Source: Glebionis coronaria (taxonomy: Eukaryota; Streptophyta; Magnoliopsida; Asterales; Asteraceae). From it: a DNA stretch of 64,000 bases. The notes below the pieces were generated by a model, which did no database searches, was not told the DNA's origin, and saw only the letters and a list, made by a program, of their open reading frames with translations. Each line of letters begins with the position of its first letter. Position 1 is the first letter of the stretch. The position numbers and the translations under genes were made by a program. Positions 1-11,579 of this stretch are shown here, one piece after another. The stretch spans positions 310,001 through 374,000 of the forward strand of contig JANFOE010000579.1 in assembly GCA_025667525.1 (NCBI GenBank). Reading direction: 5' to 3'.

Positions 1-501
1 AAATGACAACAAAAACCTAAACCATAAAACCGAAATGAGTAATAATTTGAATAGCTTTAGTGCATTACCGTGCTATCTGATGAAAACGCTCTCGAGACTG
101 TGATTAAAAAATTAGGGAAAAAGTGATATATGAAAAAAAGTAAATTACTACACTTAAAAATCCGATACCAAATTTTGTTAATTGACTGAATTTATTGACG
201 ACAACTTCCTATTGTTCTTCATTTTGTATTTCACTGTGGTTCAACGCCCCAAGTATTGCAACTAATGACTTGAACTCAACTAAACAACTACAAAGTTTAC
301 AAATTTACCTATCGTACGCATCAGGACCGTCTGAAATGTTGCAAACAGAAACTGATAGCCTCAGATATGATTACTAATATTACACATAATATATGTGTCA
401 TATATGATATACTGGTAGTAGGTTTTCCAGAGATGTGTTTGTACAACAGGTGGTAAAAAAACGTGACAAATACAACCCAAATATCTGGGAGTTTCAGCAT
501 A
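1..501. other. AT-rich stretch without a recognised gene
   Basis: Only short chance reading frames are present. A small palindrome-rich patch near 390-415 (TCATATATGATA-like) resembles the palindrome array at 34.9-35.05 kb. I see no coding or repeat signature that I can name. Confidence 0.5.
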
Positions 502-628
502 GGCTCAGATAGAATGTTATCGTGGAGTAAAAGCAAGAACCCGGCATGGCTGCGACCGTCAGGGGTCGCCCCGCCAAGATCCGGGATATGTCTTCTTTAC
601 CCACGGCTGCTTTAAACTCATCACTGCC
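502..628 (-). ncRNA. box C/D snoRNA-like unit 1
   Basis: Read on the minus strand this 127-nt unit has a 5' GGC, a C box GTGATGA (plus TCATCAC at 618-624), a D box CTGA (plus TCAG at 506-509) and a 3' GCC, so a short terminal stem brings C and D together as in box C/D snoRNAs. Between them is the module shared by all copies: outer stem P1 (540-544 with 581-585), loop CATGGCT (545-551), inner stem P2 (GCGACC 552-557 with GGTCGC 564-569) and loop CCCGCCAAGAT (570-580), given in plus orientation. P1 and P2 differ in sequence from the other copies yet still pair. The guide-like sequence upstream of the D box is unique to this copy; its target is unknown. Confidence 0.65.
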
Positions 629-1053
629 AAGCATAATCACAAAAGCACACAATTAGTCATGACAACGTGCCACAAATTATCGTACAGGGAGCCAACCAAA
701 TATAACTTGCACGTGCACTATTTCAACAAACGGAAGACACCAAGGCGAGTATCAGCCGGTACTTTCCTCATTAAACTAACTTTCTTTCCCCTCTCACATA
801 CACTGATTTGCCTCACAAATTACCCACACACATGTGACATCACTACGTTTCCTATTACAACAGTGGCTGTTAAATTGTAACCCAAATAATCAAAACGATT
901 TTCCATAATTAGATCAGAATGATCTTCAGGTTATCGACAACACACCAAACTAAACCAAGCGCAAACAAAGTAACTAACTGTAATCACCAAAATCTGCTTT
1001 AAAAGTGGCACAACATTTTTAGAAGGAAAAAGGTAGTCATTTTATTGTTTTGA

Positions 1054-1202
1054 GGCTCAGATAAGTAAGCAAGCCGGGTATGTCGGATATGAGGGAATGA
1101 CCGCCATGGCTGCAAACATATGGAGCTTGCCACGCCAAGATGCGCATACTCCAAATTATAACCGAACCCGTCCAGAGACGCACAAATATTATCATCACAG
1201 CC
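1054..1202 (-). ncRNA. box C/D snoRNA-like unit 2
   Basis: On the minus strand it starts GGCT-GTGATGA (C box) and ends CTGA-GCC (D box plus closing stem), 149 nt. The internal module is present: CATGGCT at 1105-1111, P2 GCAA/TTGC (1112-1115/1127-1130) and CACGCCAAGAT at 1131-1141. P1 is CGC/GCG (1102-1104/1142-1144) extended by ATG/CAT after a two-base bulge. It is most similar to unit 5, including the sequence just after the C box, which fits an ancient duplication of about 1.5 kb. Confidence 0.65.
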
Positions 1203-1328
1203 ATCTAGGATACTTAGCGTAAGCCAGAAATGGTTAACCCCCATAAAGTTATATAACACTGTGTATAAAAGAGAAGAATCATAGTCACTTCAAATCGTTT
1301 GTTACTGTGTATAAAACAAATATTCAAC

Positions 1329-1372
1329 CCGTCGCGGCTGCAAATCGAATGACCTGCCACGCCAGGCGGCGG
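1329..1372 (-). ncRNA. degenerate internal module of a snoRNA-like unit (unit 3)
   Basis: P1 CCGTC (1329-1333) pairs with GGCGG (1368-1372). It encloses GCGGCT, a three-bp P2 and CACGCCAGGC. The loop differs from CATGGCT, and no convincing C or D box flanks it, so this copy is probably dead. It sits 227 bp after unit 2, as unit 6 sits about 240 bp after unit 5. Confidence 0.4.
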
Positions 1373-1982
1373 ATTATATCAATGCTCTCAAATGATTCAT
1401 GAACGGGTTCATTCAACCCGATGCAAGCCTGTCAGTGTTCACATCGGCTAAAACATACACTTCACATATGCACAGAAAAGCAAATAAAAAATGAAGAAAA
1501 CATGAGCTTTCTAGTGCCTATTGAGTACATAAAAACCGTGCCTTGGCAACAGAAACTCGTATTAATTGGTTTTAAAAGTGTGATGTTGCTTGTTTATAAG
1601 AACCCCGTCACTTTCTTTCTAAAACTCGTTATCCAAACCTTTTAACACAAAAAAGTACCATCTTAATTTTTTTGACTTTCATGCATCAAAAGATAAAATT
1701 TGCTGAACAACCTAAAAAAATAACGAAGATAACATTATAAAATAAGGATATACTTATTCGTCTCTAAATACCCTGAATGTATATGATGGCATGGTATACG
1801 GTTGAGCAAAAAAAACATCCCAGACTCTATCAAGTAAAAGAAATAGTATAGAAAATGGTATTTTAAGCGGGATGTGATCCGGGAAAATATGTACCTTAAA
1901 AATATTTTCCAAGCAAACGATTTCTTCAGCTTTTAGAACAACAACTGGAAGGTTGAATTTCTATTCTTTGCTCCTCCTTATC
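1373..1982. other. spacer without a recognised gene
   Basis: AT-rich spacer between snoRNA-like units. Short open frames lack codon bias or recognisable domains. Confidence 0.5.
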
Positions 1983-2133
1983 GCTGAGGTTTGGATGTCC
2001 CTCTAGTTAAAACTCACACGACAACGGTGCTAAGAACCCGCCAAGGCTGCATTCACACACTCAGCGTGACTGCCCAGCCAGGATACGGGGTAGCTTTGGT
2101 ATGCACCATAAACAGTAAAGCGTCATCATGGCC
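1983..2133 (-). ncRNA. box C/D snoRNA-like unit 4 (D box degenerate)
   Basis: The minus strand has a C box ATGATGA preceded by GGCC. The D-box position reads CTCA instead of CTGA. P1 is CCCG/CGGG (2037-2040/2086-2089). P2 is an eight-pair stem with one mismatch (2049-2056/2066-2073), quite different in sequence from the other copies. The loops are CCAAGGCT and CCAGCCAGGAT. The compensating changes in P1 and P2 support a selected structure in the past; loss of CTGA suggests decay. Confidence 0.5.
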
Positions 2134-2542
2134 TGAACATAAGAGACAACAGGCTGAAAAAGAAGTTGGGCATCTTGTAAATGTGCGTCACGATGGCGAT
2201 CATCTTGTCACTAATTTATATAGATGAACGGGCATCTCCGTTTTACACCCCATCACCGGTCATAGCAACCACTTCAACTAAATCTTTTAGCAGCCTTGCT
2301 ATCTTTTGCTTATGATGTGGTTCAGTCCTAGAGAATAGAAGTCCCCCTTGTATGATAAGCGACATTTTTTATCACGATGATCCATAAATTCTCTTTCGAT
2401 TGAACTCCTTGAACTAATGTCCTCATGTTGTCCAAATACACTTATTTCATAACAGATTGCTTATGCTGCATTCTTTTTATCTCCTTTTACGACAATAACT
2501 TAAATCTACGGAAGGTAATGATTTTATTGTTTTGACTTTTGA

Positions 2543-2693
2543 GGCTCAGATAAGAAAGCGACCGGATATGTCGAATAGGAGGATACGATCGCCATGGCTG
2601 CAAACTTTGCAAGAATGCCACGCCAAGATGCACGTAATAATCCAAATCCTAATCGAACCCACCTATATACTTTCAAGTACTATCATCACAGCC
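2543..2693 (-). ncRNA. box C/D snoRNA-like unit 5
   Basis: C box GTGATGA after GGCT and D box CTGA before GCC on the minus strand, 151 nt. The internal loops are exact: CATGGCT (2593-2599) and CACGCCAAGAT (2619-2629). P1 is GC/GC plus TACG/CGTA separated by an asymmetric bulge. It is the counterpart of unit 2, 1.49 kb away. Confidence 0.62.
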
Positions 2694-2775
2694 TCATATA
2701 ACTGTTATCACAACAATGCAAAACCCCCAATGAAGCATATTTAGTTTCCCTAAACATTTTTGCAAGGTATTCACT

Positions 2776-2915
2776 GAAATAGTCGGGCCACTTTACCCAT
2801 ACTTGTTACAATCAAGTAACCGGATAGGTACGTCATGGCTGCAACCTTGACTGGTTGCCCCGCCATGATGCGTGTTATCTCAGATTTAACCGCGCCCTTA
2901 CCACTTATCATAGCC
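2776..2915 (-). ncRNA. box C/D snoRNA-like unit 6 (decayed ends)
   Basis: The internal module is well preserved: CATGGCT at 2834-2840, P2 GCAACC/GGTTGC, loop CCCGCCATGAT and P1 TACGT/GCGTG. The C box is ATGATAA and no D box is evident, so the left boundary is approximate. The minus strand also has CTGA (AAATCTGAGAT) at a D'-like position between the C box and P1. Confidence 0.45.
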
Positions 2916-3217
2916 CAAGTTATTAGAGTCACAAACACCTTATAAACCACACCCATTGCACCATGACCCCTGAACCACAAACCCCGACCCCTAACCATAC
3001 CGTCAACCATAATGAAGCACACATTGTATACCTTATAATAGAGGGGAATGACGTTCCCCCAGGAACAATGATCCCCTCTCATACACCCAATATTTTATTA
3101 ATACACCTCACATAACCCACCTCACATAAACACATATCACATAAACACATCTCACATACTTATACCCGATCTTTGCCAGCATGTTCGAACCAAAACCTAT
3201 TGTATGCATCTTAAGTA

Positions 3218-3343
3218 GGCTCAGATATGGCGCTGGTCTGGGAAAACCGGATAGGCACGCCATGGCTGCAACCTTGACTGGTTGCCCCGCCAAGATGCGT
3301 GTTATATCAGATTTAACCGCGCCGTTACCACTCATCATAGCCC
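3218..3343 (-). ncRNA. box C/D snoRNA-like unit 7
   Basis: On the minus strand: GGGCT, C box ATGATGA, a possible D' CTGA near 3308, the internal module (P1 CACGC/GCGTG; CATGGCT 3261-3267; P2 GCAACC/GGTTGC; CCCGCCAAGAT 3286-3296), then a hairpin-prone guide region, D box CTGA and GCC. All elements are intact. It has the same strand as the MAP kinase exon just upstream, consistent with release from an intron. Confidence 0.68.
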
Positions 3344-3603
3344 AAGTTATGAGAGTCACAAACACCCTATAAACCACACCCATTGCACCATGGTATCTGG
3401 CGACGGTGTTCCAAGAAGTTATAATAGAGGGGAATGACGTTCCTCTAGGAATAGTGATCCCCTCTCATACACCCAATATTTTATTAACCCACCTCACATA
3501 ACCCACCTCACATAAACACATATCACATAAACACATCTCACATACTTATACCCGATCTTTGCCAACATTTTTGAACCAAAACATATTGTATGCATCTCAA
3601 ATA

Positions 3604-3729
3604 GGCTCAGATATGGCGCTGCTCTGGGAAAACCGGATAGGCACGCCATGGCTGCAACCTTGACTGGTTGCCCCGCCAAGATGCGTGTTATCTCAGCTTT
3701 AACCGCGCCGTGACCACTCATCATAGCCC
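3604..3729 (-). ncRNA. box C/D snoRNA-like unit 8
   Basis: Near-identical tandem copy of unit 7 with all boxes intact: C box ATGATGA, D box CTGA, CATGGCT 3647-3653, CCCGCCAAGAT 3672-3682. A few substitutions fall in the region next to the D box (AGACC versus AGAGC), so the guide may differ by single bases. It begins about 45 nt downstream of the MAP kinase exon's 5' splice site on the same strand. Confidence 0.68.
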
Positions 3730-3744
3730 AAGTTATTAGAGTCA

Positions 3745-4380
<636 letters not shown>

Positions 4381-5400
4381 TATACATTATAATAGGGTTT
4401 CCATCAAAACCCAATTATTTCCTCGATTACAGGCAATAAATTCGATCCGAGACAAAGTTCTCACTTCCCGTTCCTCTTAAACCTAAGTGAAATAATCGGC
4501 TTCAACCGACTAATAACCAAACAATTACTCTATTTTCAACAACTAAACCCCCAAAACACCAAAATTTCCAATCTTTACGGCTACGCTACGACACTACCGG
4601 AAATATAAAACATCACAAAAGAACCCTAAAAAATTAACAAACTTTATTTCTTTCGGCTTATAATGCCGGCTTATGGCTTTATCTGGTGTTGTGCCTTATT
4701 TATGAACTTTTATTTAACAAATTAACCCCCAAAACGCCAAAATTTCCAAACTTTACGCTAGGATACTACCGAAAAAATAAATCCAGTATACAACAACAAA
4801 AGATATAATCAAAAACACAAAATCAGATATTAATTTGAAAAAGGGTTTCCATCAAAACCCAATTATTTCCTCGATCACATCGATAATATAGATCGTCATC
4901 AAAACCCAATTAGGGTTTCCATCAAAACCCAACATCTAAAACTCAAATAAATCCAGTATACAACAACAAAAGATAAAATCAAATAGAAATAGAGCTAGTT
5001 AAAACCTTTTTTATTCGATCCTGCTGCTGCATCTCAATTCTCAAACACAAAATCAAATATTAATTTGAAAAAGGGTTTCCATCAAAACCCAATCGATAAT
5101 ATAGATCGGCATCAAAACCCAATTAGGGTTTTCATCAAAACCCAATTAGGGTTTCCATCAAAACCTAATCATCAAAACCCAATTCCTCGATTACATCGAT
5201 AATATAGATCGGCATCAAAACCCAATTAGGGTTTTCATCAAAATCAAAACCCAATCATCAAAACCCAATTCCTCGATTACATCGATAATATAGATCGGCA
5301 TCAAAATCCAATTAGGGTTTTCATCAAAATCAAAACCCAATTAGGGTTTCCATCAAAACCCAATCCTCGATTACATCGCTAACATAGATCGTCTTAGAGA
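4381..5400. repeat. telobox-like tandem/hairpin repeat array
   Basis: Built from TTAGGGTTT(T/C)CATCAAAACCC units mixed with CCTCGATTACATCGATAATA and TAGATCGGCATC spacers. Each GGGTTT..CATC..AAAACCC is a small perfect hairpin. It is dense at 4840-5370, with irregular spacing. TTAGGGTTT equals the plant telobox/telomere repeat, but the CATCAAAACCC halves show this is not simple interstitial telomere DNA. Confidence 0.7.
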
Positions 5401-5439
5401 GAGAAAGTTACATAGCGACAGAAAAAAGAGAGAGAGAGG

Positions 5440-5583
5440 TGTGAGTATGTGAGATGGGTTATGTGAGGTGGGTAGTATGTGAGATGGGTTATGTGAGGTG
5501 GGTAATAAAATATTTGATTTGGTGTGAGAGGGGATCACTGTTCCTAGGGGAACGTGATTCCCCTCTATTATAAGGTATACAAT
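5440..5583. repeat. inverted copy of the 3023-3160 block, with palindrome
   Basis: Reverse complement of the segment around 3023-3160: TATGTGAGGTGGG repeats, then a GAGGGG...CCCCTC palindrome (5528-5568), then CTATTATAAGGTATAC. The pair forms inverted repeats of over 100 bp bracketing 3.0-5.6 kb, as if they were the ends of one transposon that includes the MAP kinase exon and the telobox array. Confidence 0.65.
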
Positions 5584-5660
5584 TTTTTAAAAAGAAAATC
5601 ATGCAAGTTAAGACCTTTAACGAATTGCTTCAAATCTTTTTTAAAAAAGAAAATCATGCT

Positions 5661-5690
5661 ACTAGTTATAACACCCGTGCACGCACGGGG
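5661..5690 (-). mobile_element. Helitron 3' terminus
   Basis: On the minus strand: a perfect 7-bp hairpin CCCGTGC/GCACGGG (5683-5689 and 5674-5680) followed by TGTTATAA and CTAG, then T. Hairpin plus CTAG-T is the plant Helitron 3' end. The element extends to higher coordinates; its 5' TC end is not identified. Confidence 0.6.
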
Positions 5691-7117
5691 TTTTGACAAA
5701 AAATACAATTTTTTACGTTTATATTTTCTCTTAATAAATTGTGTGATATATTATGACTAAAATTATAACCAAATAGCTTGTGTCTCAATAATACATCATG
5801 TTGTGAGAGAAACTCATTAACAAAATGGTTATGCACTTATGCGTTTAATTCTTGCTTCGAATATGTGACATGAATTTGTGAAAGTATTATAGATAGTTGC
5901 CACTAAAAAACGATCGAAATCAAATTAAAAAAACTCCGTAGCTTGACACGAACTAAAGTCTAGATCCATAAATCGATAGTTACATATTTCAAAAACCATT
6001 TAACAGCTTCATCACCGGCTTTGCAGTTCGCTTCCAGTAAATGGCATTGCAACTCAAGTTTCTCATTATGAATCCTATTTTCCCTACCCACAGAAAATGA
6101 GAAAACTATCATAAGTGAAAACAAAAAACCATATATTAGGTAATTATCTTACCATGTAGGTTGTTTAATTGTATTAGTTACATGAAATACGGTCAAACAA
6201 ATTAGTTTATAGATCAAATGCTTAAGGGTGTTTTGAACATCAATAATACACATTTTGATGACTTTTCTTAGTGTTGGTAAACATGGTTTTTAACCTTGTG
6301 AACCAACTAATGCTAACAATGCATCGAGTCTTGATGCATTTAATGTATTACCGTTTAAACACTAAAACTTCTAGCAACCACTTGAAGTTCATCAAGTCTT
6401 TCTAAGATGCTTCTAAAAAACCTTTTTATGCAACGAAAAAAAAAACGTGCAAAACACTTGCTAAAATGGTTAAAACAACTTTTCTCAACTTGACTCATTT
6501 TGGGTACTCTAATGTCAAGATAACGTGCGTTAATGATGTAAAAGCATTGTGTAAATATTTGAAATTCAAAATATACATTTTAAAATTTCGTATGCGTTCA
6601 AGATAAACTTCGGTAAAATGTTAATCTAGCTGACCCATTTTCAAATAAAACACAACCTAAATCGACTCATTAATAAGCATATGGGTTGACTGGAATTTAA
6701 TAAAGGCTCTATTGTGGATGGCCTTAGGTTGAGAGTACTACATAAAATAAATAGAAAACAGACCTCAGGAGAGGAGAGTGTCACCAGGAAGTTCACCTAT
6801 GACCTGCTCTCAACCAAGCGATGTTCAACAGGAAGCTCAAATACGGTGTGCTTCAAATCCACTCTGAATCGGTTAAAGAGAATTAAGACCATAACTACTA
6901 AAAAAACCCACTATCAGTAGGAGAAAAAATCAGACTGGATGGGAGATGGATGAAAACAGTGGAAACATCAATGGGTTGATTCGTTATGTTATTTATCAAT
7001 GCAACCAAATAAAGGAAAAATTAACTGTTGGTTAACCGTTTTGATCAGGAAAAAAGTTACAAAGTCCGTCGTTACACTCGTAAAAAAATGATTGCGGTAC
7101 CTGGTATATTTAAAGGT
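5691..7117. other. AT-rich sequence, no gene seen
   Basis: Probably body of the Helitron and flank. A 68-aa frame at 6714-6920 has no recognisable domain. Confidence 0.45.
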
Positions 7118-7294
7118 TGTTAAGTAGATCAATAATACGTTTGTGGCAGTTGAAGAATTTACTATTAGACGACATATGTATATCTGTGGTTATAACTTTG
7201 TATTACGGGCCTAACCCATATTCTAGAATCATCTAAGTGTAGCATATATTTGGTGGTTAGCTGTGGAACGTAATCAATACAATCATAATATTCA
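7118..7294 (+). repeat. putative 5' LTR of Copia-1
   Basis: Starts TGTTAAGTAGATC and ends TATTCA just before a primer-binding site, 177 bp, short as in many plant copia elements. There is no second LTR in the window to confirm the ends, so the left boundary is inferred from TG and position only. Confidence 0.45.
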
Positions 7295-7297
7295 ATA

Positions 7298-7312
7298 TGG
7301 TATCAAAGCCAG
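7298..7312 (+). other. Copia-1 primer-binding site (tRNA-iMet)
   Basis: TGGTATCAAAGCCAG matches the usual plant TGGTATCAGAGC priming site complementary to initiator tRNA-Met, with one change. It lies three bases after the LTR. Confidence 0.7.
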
Positions 7313-7418
7313 CCTTTATCCCCTAATTTATCTCCTCAACCTACGACTTCTTCTCCCTCCCTCCCCATCTCCACCGCGTTCTTTTCCAAACCCTAACTAA
7401 CAAATACATTCTACCATC

Positions 7419-9803
7419 ATGGTTGTTGAAGATACACCACCACCACCACCATCTAACACCGATAAAATCATCCCCTTTAGCATACCAAACAAGGTACCCA
7501 TAAAATTGGATCTTGATCGAAAAACACAACTACAATTCTTGGAGCTCTTTCTCCCTTATTCACCTCGGCAGTCTTGGCCTTAAATCTCATGTAGAAACTG
7601 AAATCGCATCTACTAGTGCGGAATGGTATCAACTTGATGATCTTATCAAGATGTGTATCCTCGGATCCTTATGTGACTCTCTTCAAGAAAAAGTCGTTAC
7701 CACACCGGGTAATGCAAAAGCATTATGGGATCATCTCAAAAATCTATTTCATGATAACAAGGATGCTCGAGCAATTAGTCTTGATAATGAGCTTCGTTCT
7801 ATCAAGATTGGCAAGATGACGGTAAACAAATATTGTACTACAATCCAATCCATGGCAAATCGTATCAAAAACCTAGACTGTAATGTAAACGAGAAGAACT
7901 TGGTCATATATGCGGTAAACGGCCTTGATTCCTGTTTTGCTACTCTTTTTGAAATCATCCGACATAGAGATCCGCTCCCCACCTTTGAAATTGTTCGCAA
8001 CATATTACTTTTAAAAGAATCCTCCTTTCAGGCATATGGCGGCATCATCAACAGTTTTGAAGGTAGTTCTTCATCCCCCACCGCTCTCTTGACATCTAGT
8101 CCTTCCAATCAAAAGGGCAACACAACTCAACAGTCAACTCTTCCGCAACTTTGTAATCATTTTAACGAAGGGACATGGAAGTTTGGTGATAGATGCAAGT
8201 ATATTCATGACCATCGGAATAGGATTGGTTTAACGACTCGGTCAAACAGTGCCACTAAAGGCAGAAACAAGCGTTGGAATGGTCATCAGACCCAAGCCCA
8301 CCCTTCATGGGCGACTTCCACTCCGCATGGTTACTACTCCTCTCGCATAAGCCACTACAACCCGCAGTCCATCCCTGCTCAGCCCACCAGCCATCCCCGC
8401 CCAACCCAGTATGGGCTGGTCCATCAACCTCAGCCGACCCATGGACAGTGTGTTACCCCACAACAATACGTAGGTTCCGAACAACGATATTCTACCTCGA
8501 GAATTCTTGGTCCAGCTCTGGTACAACACGGGTCTCAGGCGACTAGTCTTCCGAGTGCGTTTAGTACCATGACATTACAGGACCCAACTTGGCATATGGA
8601 CACATGTGCTTCATCTCACTTAAATTTTAATACAAGTAATTTAGGTACTATTTTTTATAAACGCTTATATCCATCTGTTTATGTCGGTAATGGTAATTCC
8701 ATCCCTGTTACAAACACCTACCATAGCATTATTCCTTCCATTCATCGTCTCCTCCATCTTAATAATGTCCTTGTCACCCCCAATATAATTAAAAATCTTA
8801 TTTATGTTCGTCAATTTACTCGTGGCAATAATTGTACTATTGAAATTGACGCCTTTGGTTTTTCTGTGAAGGATTTCTTGACTCGCCATATCCTCCTCCG
8901 ATGTAACAGCTCGGGTGATCTCTATCCAGTTACCAAGGCGTCAAATTTCCCTACCGCTTTCGTGTCTACAAGATCGTTCACGTGGCATAAACACCTTGGT
9001 CATCCGGGTGATGAAGTACTCCGTTCACTTGCTTCTCGTAATTTTATTTCGTGTAATAAAACAAAGTCTAAACATATTTGTCATGCTTGTCAGCTTGGCA
9101 AACATGTGAAACTTCCTTTTCATACCTCAGATTCTATTGTTGAATACTGTTTTGATATTATTCATTCCGATTTATGGACATCTCCTATTGTTAGCTCTAG
9201 TGGTTTTAAATATTACTTTCTTTTCCTTGATCATTACACCCATTATCTATGGATTTATCCTCTTCGTTCTAAATCTGACATGTTTGCAAAATTTTTGCAT
9301 TTTCAAAAGTATATTAAAAATCAATTTAAATGTGACATTAAAACCTTCCAATGTGATCATGGTGGTGAGTTCGATAACAACCAACTACACACCTTTTTTG
9401 CCAACAATGGCATCCAATTTCGTTTTTCATGCCCAAAAACTTCCCAACAAAATGGCAAGGCGGAGCGTATGATCCGAACAACTAATAACATCATCAGTAC
9501 TCTCCTATTTCAAGCACACCTACCCCCCAACTTTTGGGTCGAATCCCTCCATATGGCCGCATACCTTCTAAAACTTCTCCCCTCTACAGCAATCAACAAC
9601 GACATACCCTACACTCGACTATTAAACAAACTACCCGACCACTCCCGTCTTCGTACATTTGGATGCTTATGCTACCCTCACCTACACTCTCCTCATAAAC
9701 TTGTACCACGAGTCACTCCCTGCATATTTTTAGGCTATCCCGCCTATCATCGAGGCTTTCGGTGCCTAGACCTTGAGACCAACAAAATTATCTATAGAAA
9801 CTA
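7419..9803 (+). pseudogene. Copia-1 gag-protease-integrase polyprotein, frameshifted and truncated
   Basis: The likely start is ATG at 7419. Its frame runs through a proline run to about 7515, where a one-base shift moves to the long frame (IEKHNYNSWSSF onward). Order: UBN2-type Gag; a CCCH-like zinc motif (CNHFNEGTWKFGDRCKYIH, with one Cys replaced by Trp); protease DTCASSH; GAG-pre-integrase HKHLGHP...CHACQLGKH; integrase core with HSDLW, CDHGGEF and the downstream catalytic Glu region GKAERMIR. The frame leaves pol at about 9800 and runs a further 53 codons into inserted LTR sequence. Both the frameshift and the truncation make it non-functional. Confidence 0.85.
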
Positions 9804-11053
9804 TGGGGGGTTGAATAGTTTCTTAAATTTGCTTGTTAAAGTTTGGTTTGAAAAATCCTTTTTCAAAAACTTAAGCTTGAATATTTATGTAAAACCGTCT
9901 TATACACAATATGAACAAGGTATAGTGCAACTAACTAATAATCACAAGTATAAAGAAGAATGAATGTGACTAAACTAATAATCACAAGTATAAAGAATAA
10001 AGAATGTAAAGAGATAAGGGAAAGAAAGATCAAACCAAACACCAAGGATTTATAGTGGTTCGGCAACAAAGCTCACTCCTCGTTCCTACTCCACTCCTAG
10101 AGTACTCCTTACTCAAGAGTTCACTAATCAACAAGCTCCTTAAGGTGGAGAAACCATACACAACGTCGCTTAACCAATTTCTGACTCTAAGCTAAAAGTC
10201 GAGCCCTAATCTTAGCTAGGACCAATCTACACCAATATACTTTGAGGACTAAGTATTAACCCTAATACATACACAACTTCCAAATAGACACAACTACTTG
10301 GATCTTCACAACAATGACACAACAATTAATAAATAAGTTTTGATCTTCAATGGATCTTTGAGGTAGAAACAACACTTCAACAATGATAGTTTTCTTCTCT
10401 TTGCACTTTGAGAGGAAAAGATGAGAGGAGAAAGATTCACTTCTAAACAAGTAGTAATCAAACAAATGATCAAGGATTTGAGTGATTTAAGAAGTATGTA
10501 AGAATCTAAAAGTTTATGTGCAAAAGAGGTGGAATGAAAGTCTGAGAATGGTCCACTATTTATAAGACAAATGTCCAACGGCTATATCTTCCCGCGGTTC
10601 TTTATGCAGCCTGCGGTTCCTTATCGATAAGGAACTGCCGTAGGCGCTAAGGAACCACCGGCGTAGAGTCCGCTCCCTTTTGTCTTTTAGTGGGTTGGAT
10701 CGAATCTGCGGATTAAAATATCCTGAAAGGATATTCCAAACCAAGATAGAATATGCCATTTTCAAATTTCAAATTTTCAAATAATTAATTTAATAAAACA
10801 TTTTCTTAAAAAGAAAGTTTAATAATAAAACTTTGTCACACTTAATAAAAAGTTAGTTTTAAGAAAAGATTAAATCCTTGATCACTTAATTAGTATAATT
10901 ACTTGTTTGTTCATACCTTAAGTGATAATGGTTGAAATGAAAAATACTTGAACTCAAGAATTCGTTTTTCATTGTTTTCGTAAATGTGTCGTAATCAAAA
11001 CAAAGCGAGATCGAAAAATGCAAGTAACGTTTTTAGGCATCATTGCATTAACA
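9804..11053 (-). repeat. 3' LTR of Copia-2
   Basis: 1250 bp, TG...CA: plus strand starts TGGGGGGTTGAATAG and ends GCATTAACA. The right edge is set by the adjoining PPT. It contains a ~70-bp block of four GGTTCYTTA / TAAGGAAC motifs (10595-10660), two in each orientation. Confidence 0.75.
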
Positions 11054-11070
11054 ATCTCCCCCTTTTTGAT
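11054..11070 (-). other. Copia-2 polypurine tract
   Basis: Minus strand ATCAAAAAGGGGGAGAT immediately upstream of LTR TGTT, a classic plant copia PPT. Confidence 0.8.
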
Positions 11071-11579
11071 TCTGACAATCCATAAACTCAATCATCTAAT
11101 AAAACAAGATTTTCGAAGACGAGTTTATCATTTCTCCCCCTTTGTCGAAGCAAAAAGGTTGCAAAAGTCTTTGAAGAAGAAAAGAACCGGACTTTGCAAA
11201 TGCTCCCCTTTGGTGCTTACTCCCCCTTGCTTGGGGCACCAAGAAATCGAAATAAGGTGACAAGCTACATAGAAGGGTTAGTAGAAGAGAAGAGACACCC
11301 AACAAGATATAGCAAACATCACAAAAAAAATAAGAAACAAAAGATCCAAGATAAGTCATGTTAAAAGAAAACATGATAAAAGATACAAGGAAATAAATCA
11401 TACAAAGATGTATGAGACACAACCACAAGCTAAAATAAAAATCATAAATCTAATCATAGTTAAGCTAGAACTCTAAGATTTGCTTGAACTAGATGTCTTG
11501 AAGATAAGCAACCAATGCTTAGATAAAAGACAAGGTAGTGGCAGAAGGAGGTGGTGGTTGCTTGGTAGAGATCTCATAG

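Larger units (their letters stand above)
7118..9803 (+). mobile_element. Copia-1: 5' part of a Ty1/copia retrotransposon
   Basis: Begins with a putative short LTR (7118-7294), PBS, and gag-integrase coding region. It is cut at 9803, inside the region after integrase, by insertion of Copia-2. The reverse transcriptase/RNase H half is missing on the far side, lost in the deletion that also truncated Copia-2 at about 13727. Confidence 0.8.

Noticed and set aside
3256..3301. Minus-strand ATCTTGGCGGGGCAA..GCAGCCATG as a U4 snRNA 5' stem-loop copy
   Set aside because: Some resemblance from memory, but the UGA/k-turn part and the rest of U4 are absent and stems vary between copies.
502..3729. Reading the conserved modules in the plus direction as a self-cleaving ribozyme (hammerhead, HDV, twister, twister-sister)
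   Set aside because: No CUGAUGA/GAAA hammerhead core, no HDV double pseudoknot pairing and no twister-type loop order. The C and D boxes on the minus strand explain the outer conserved elements better.
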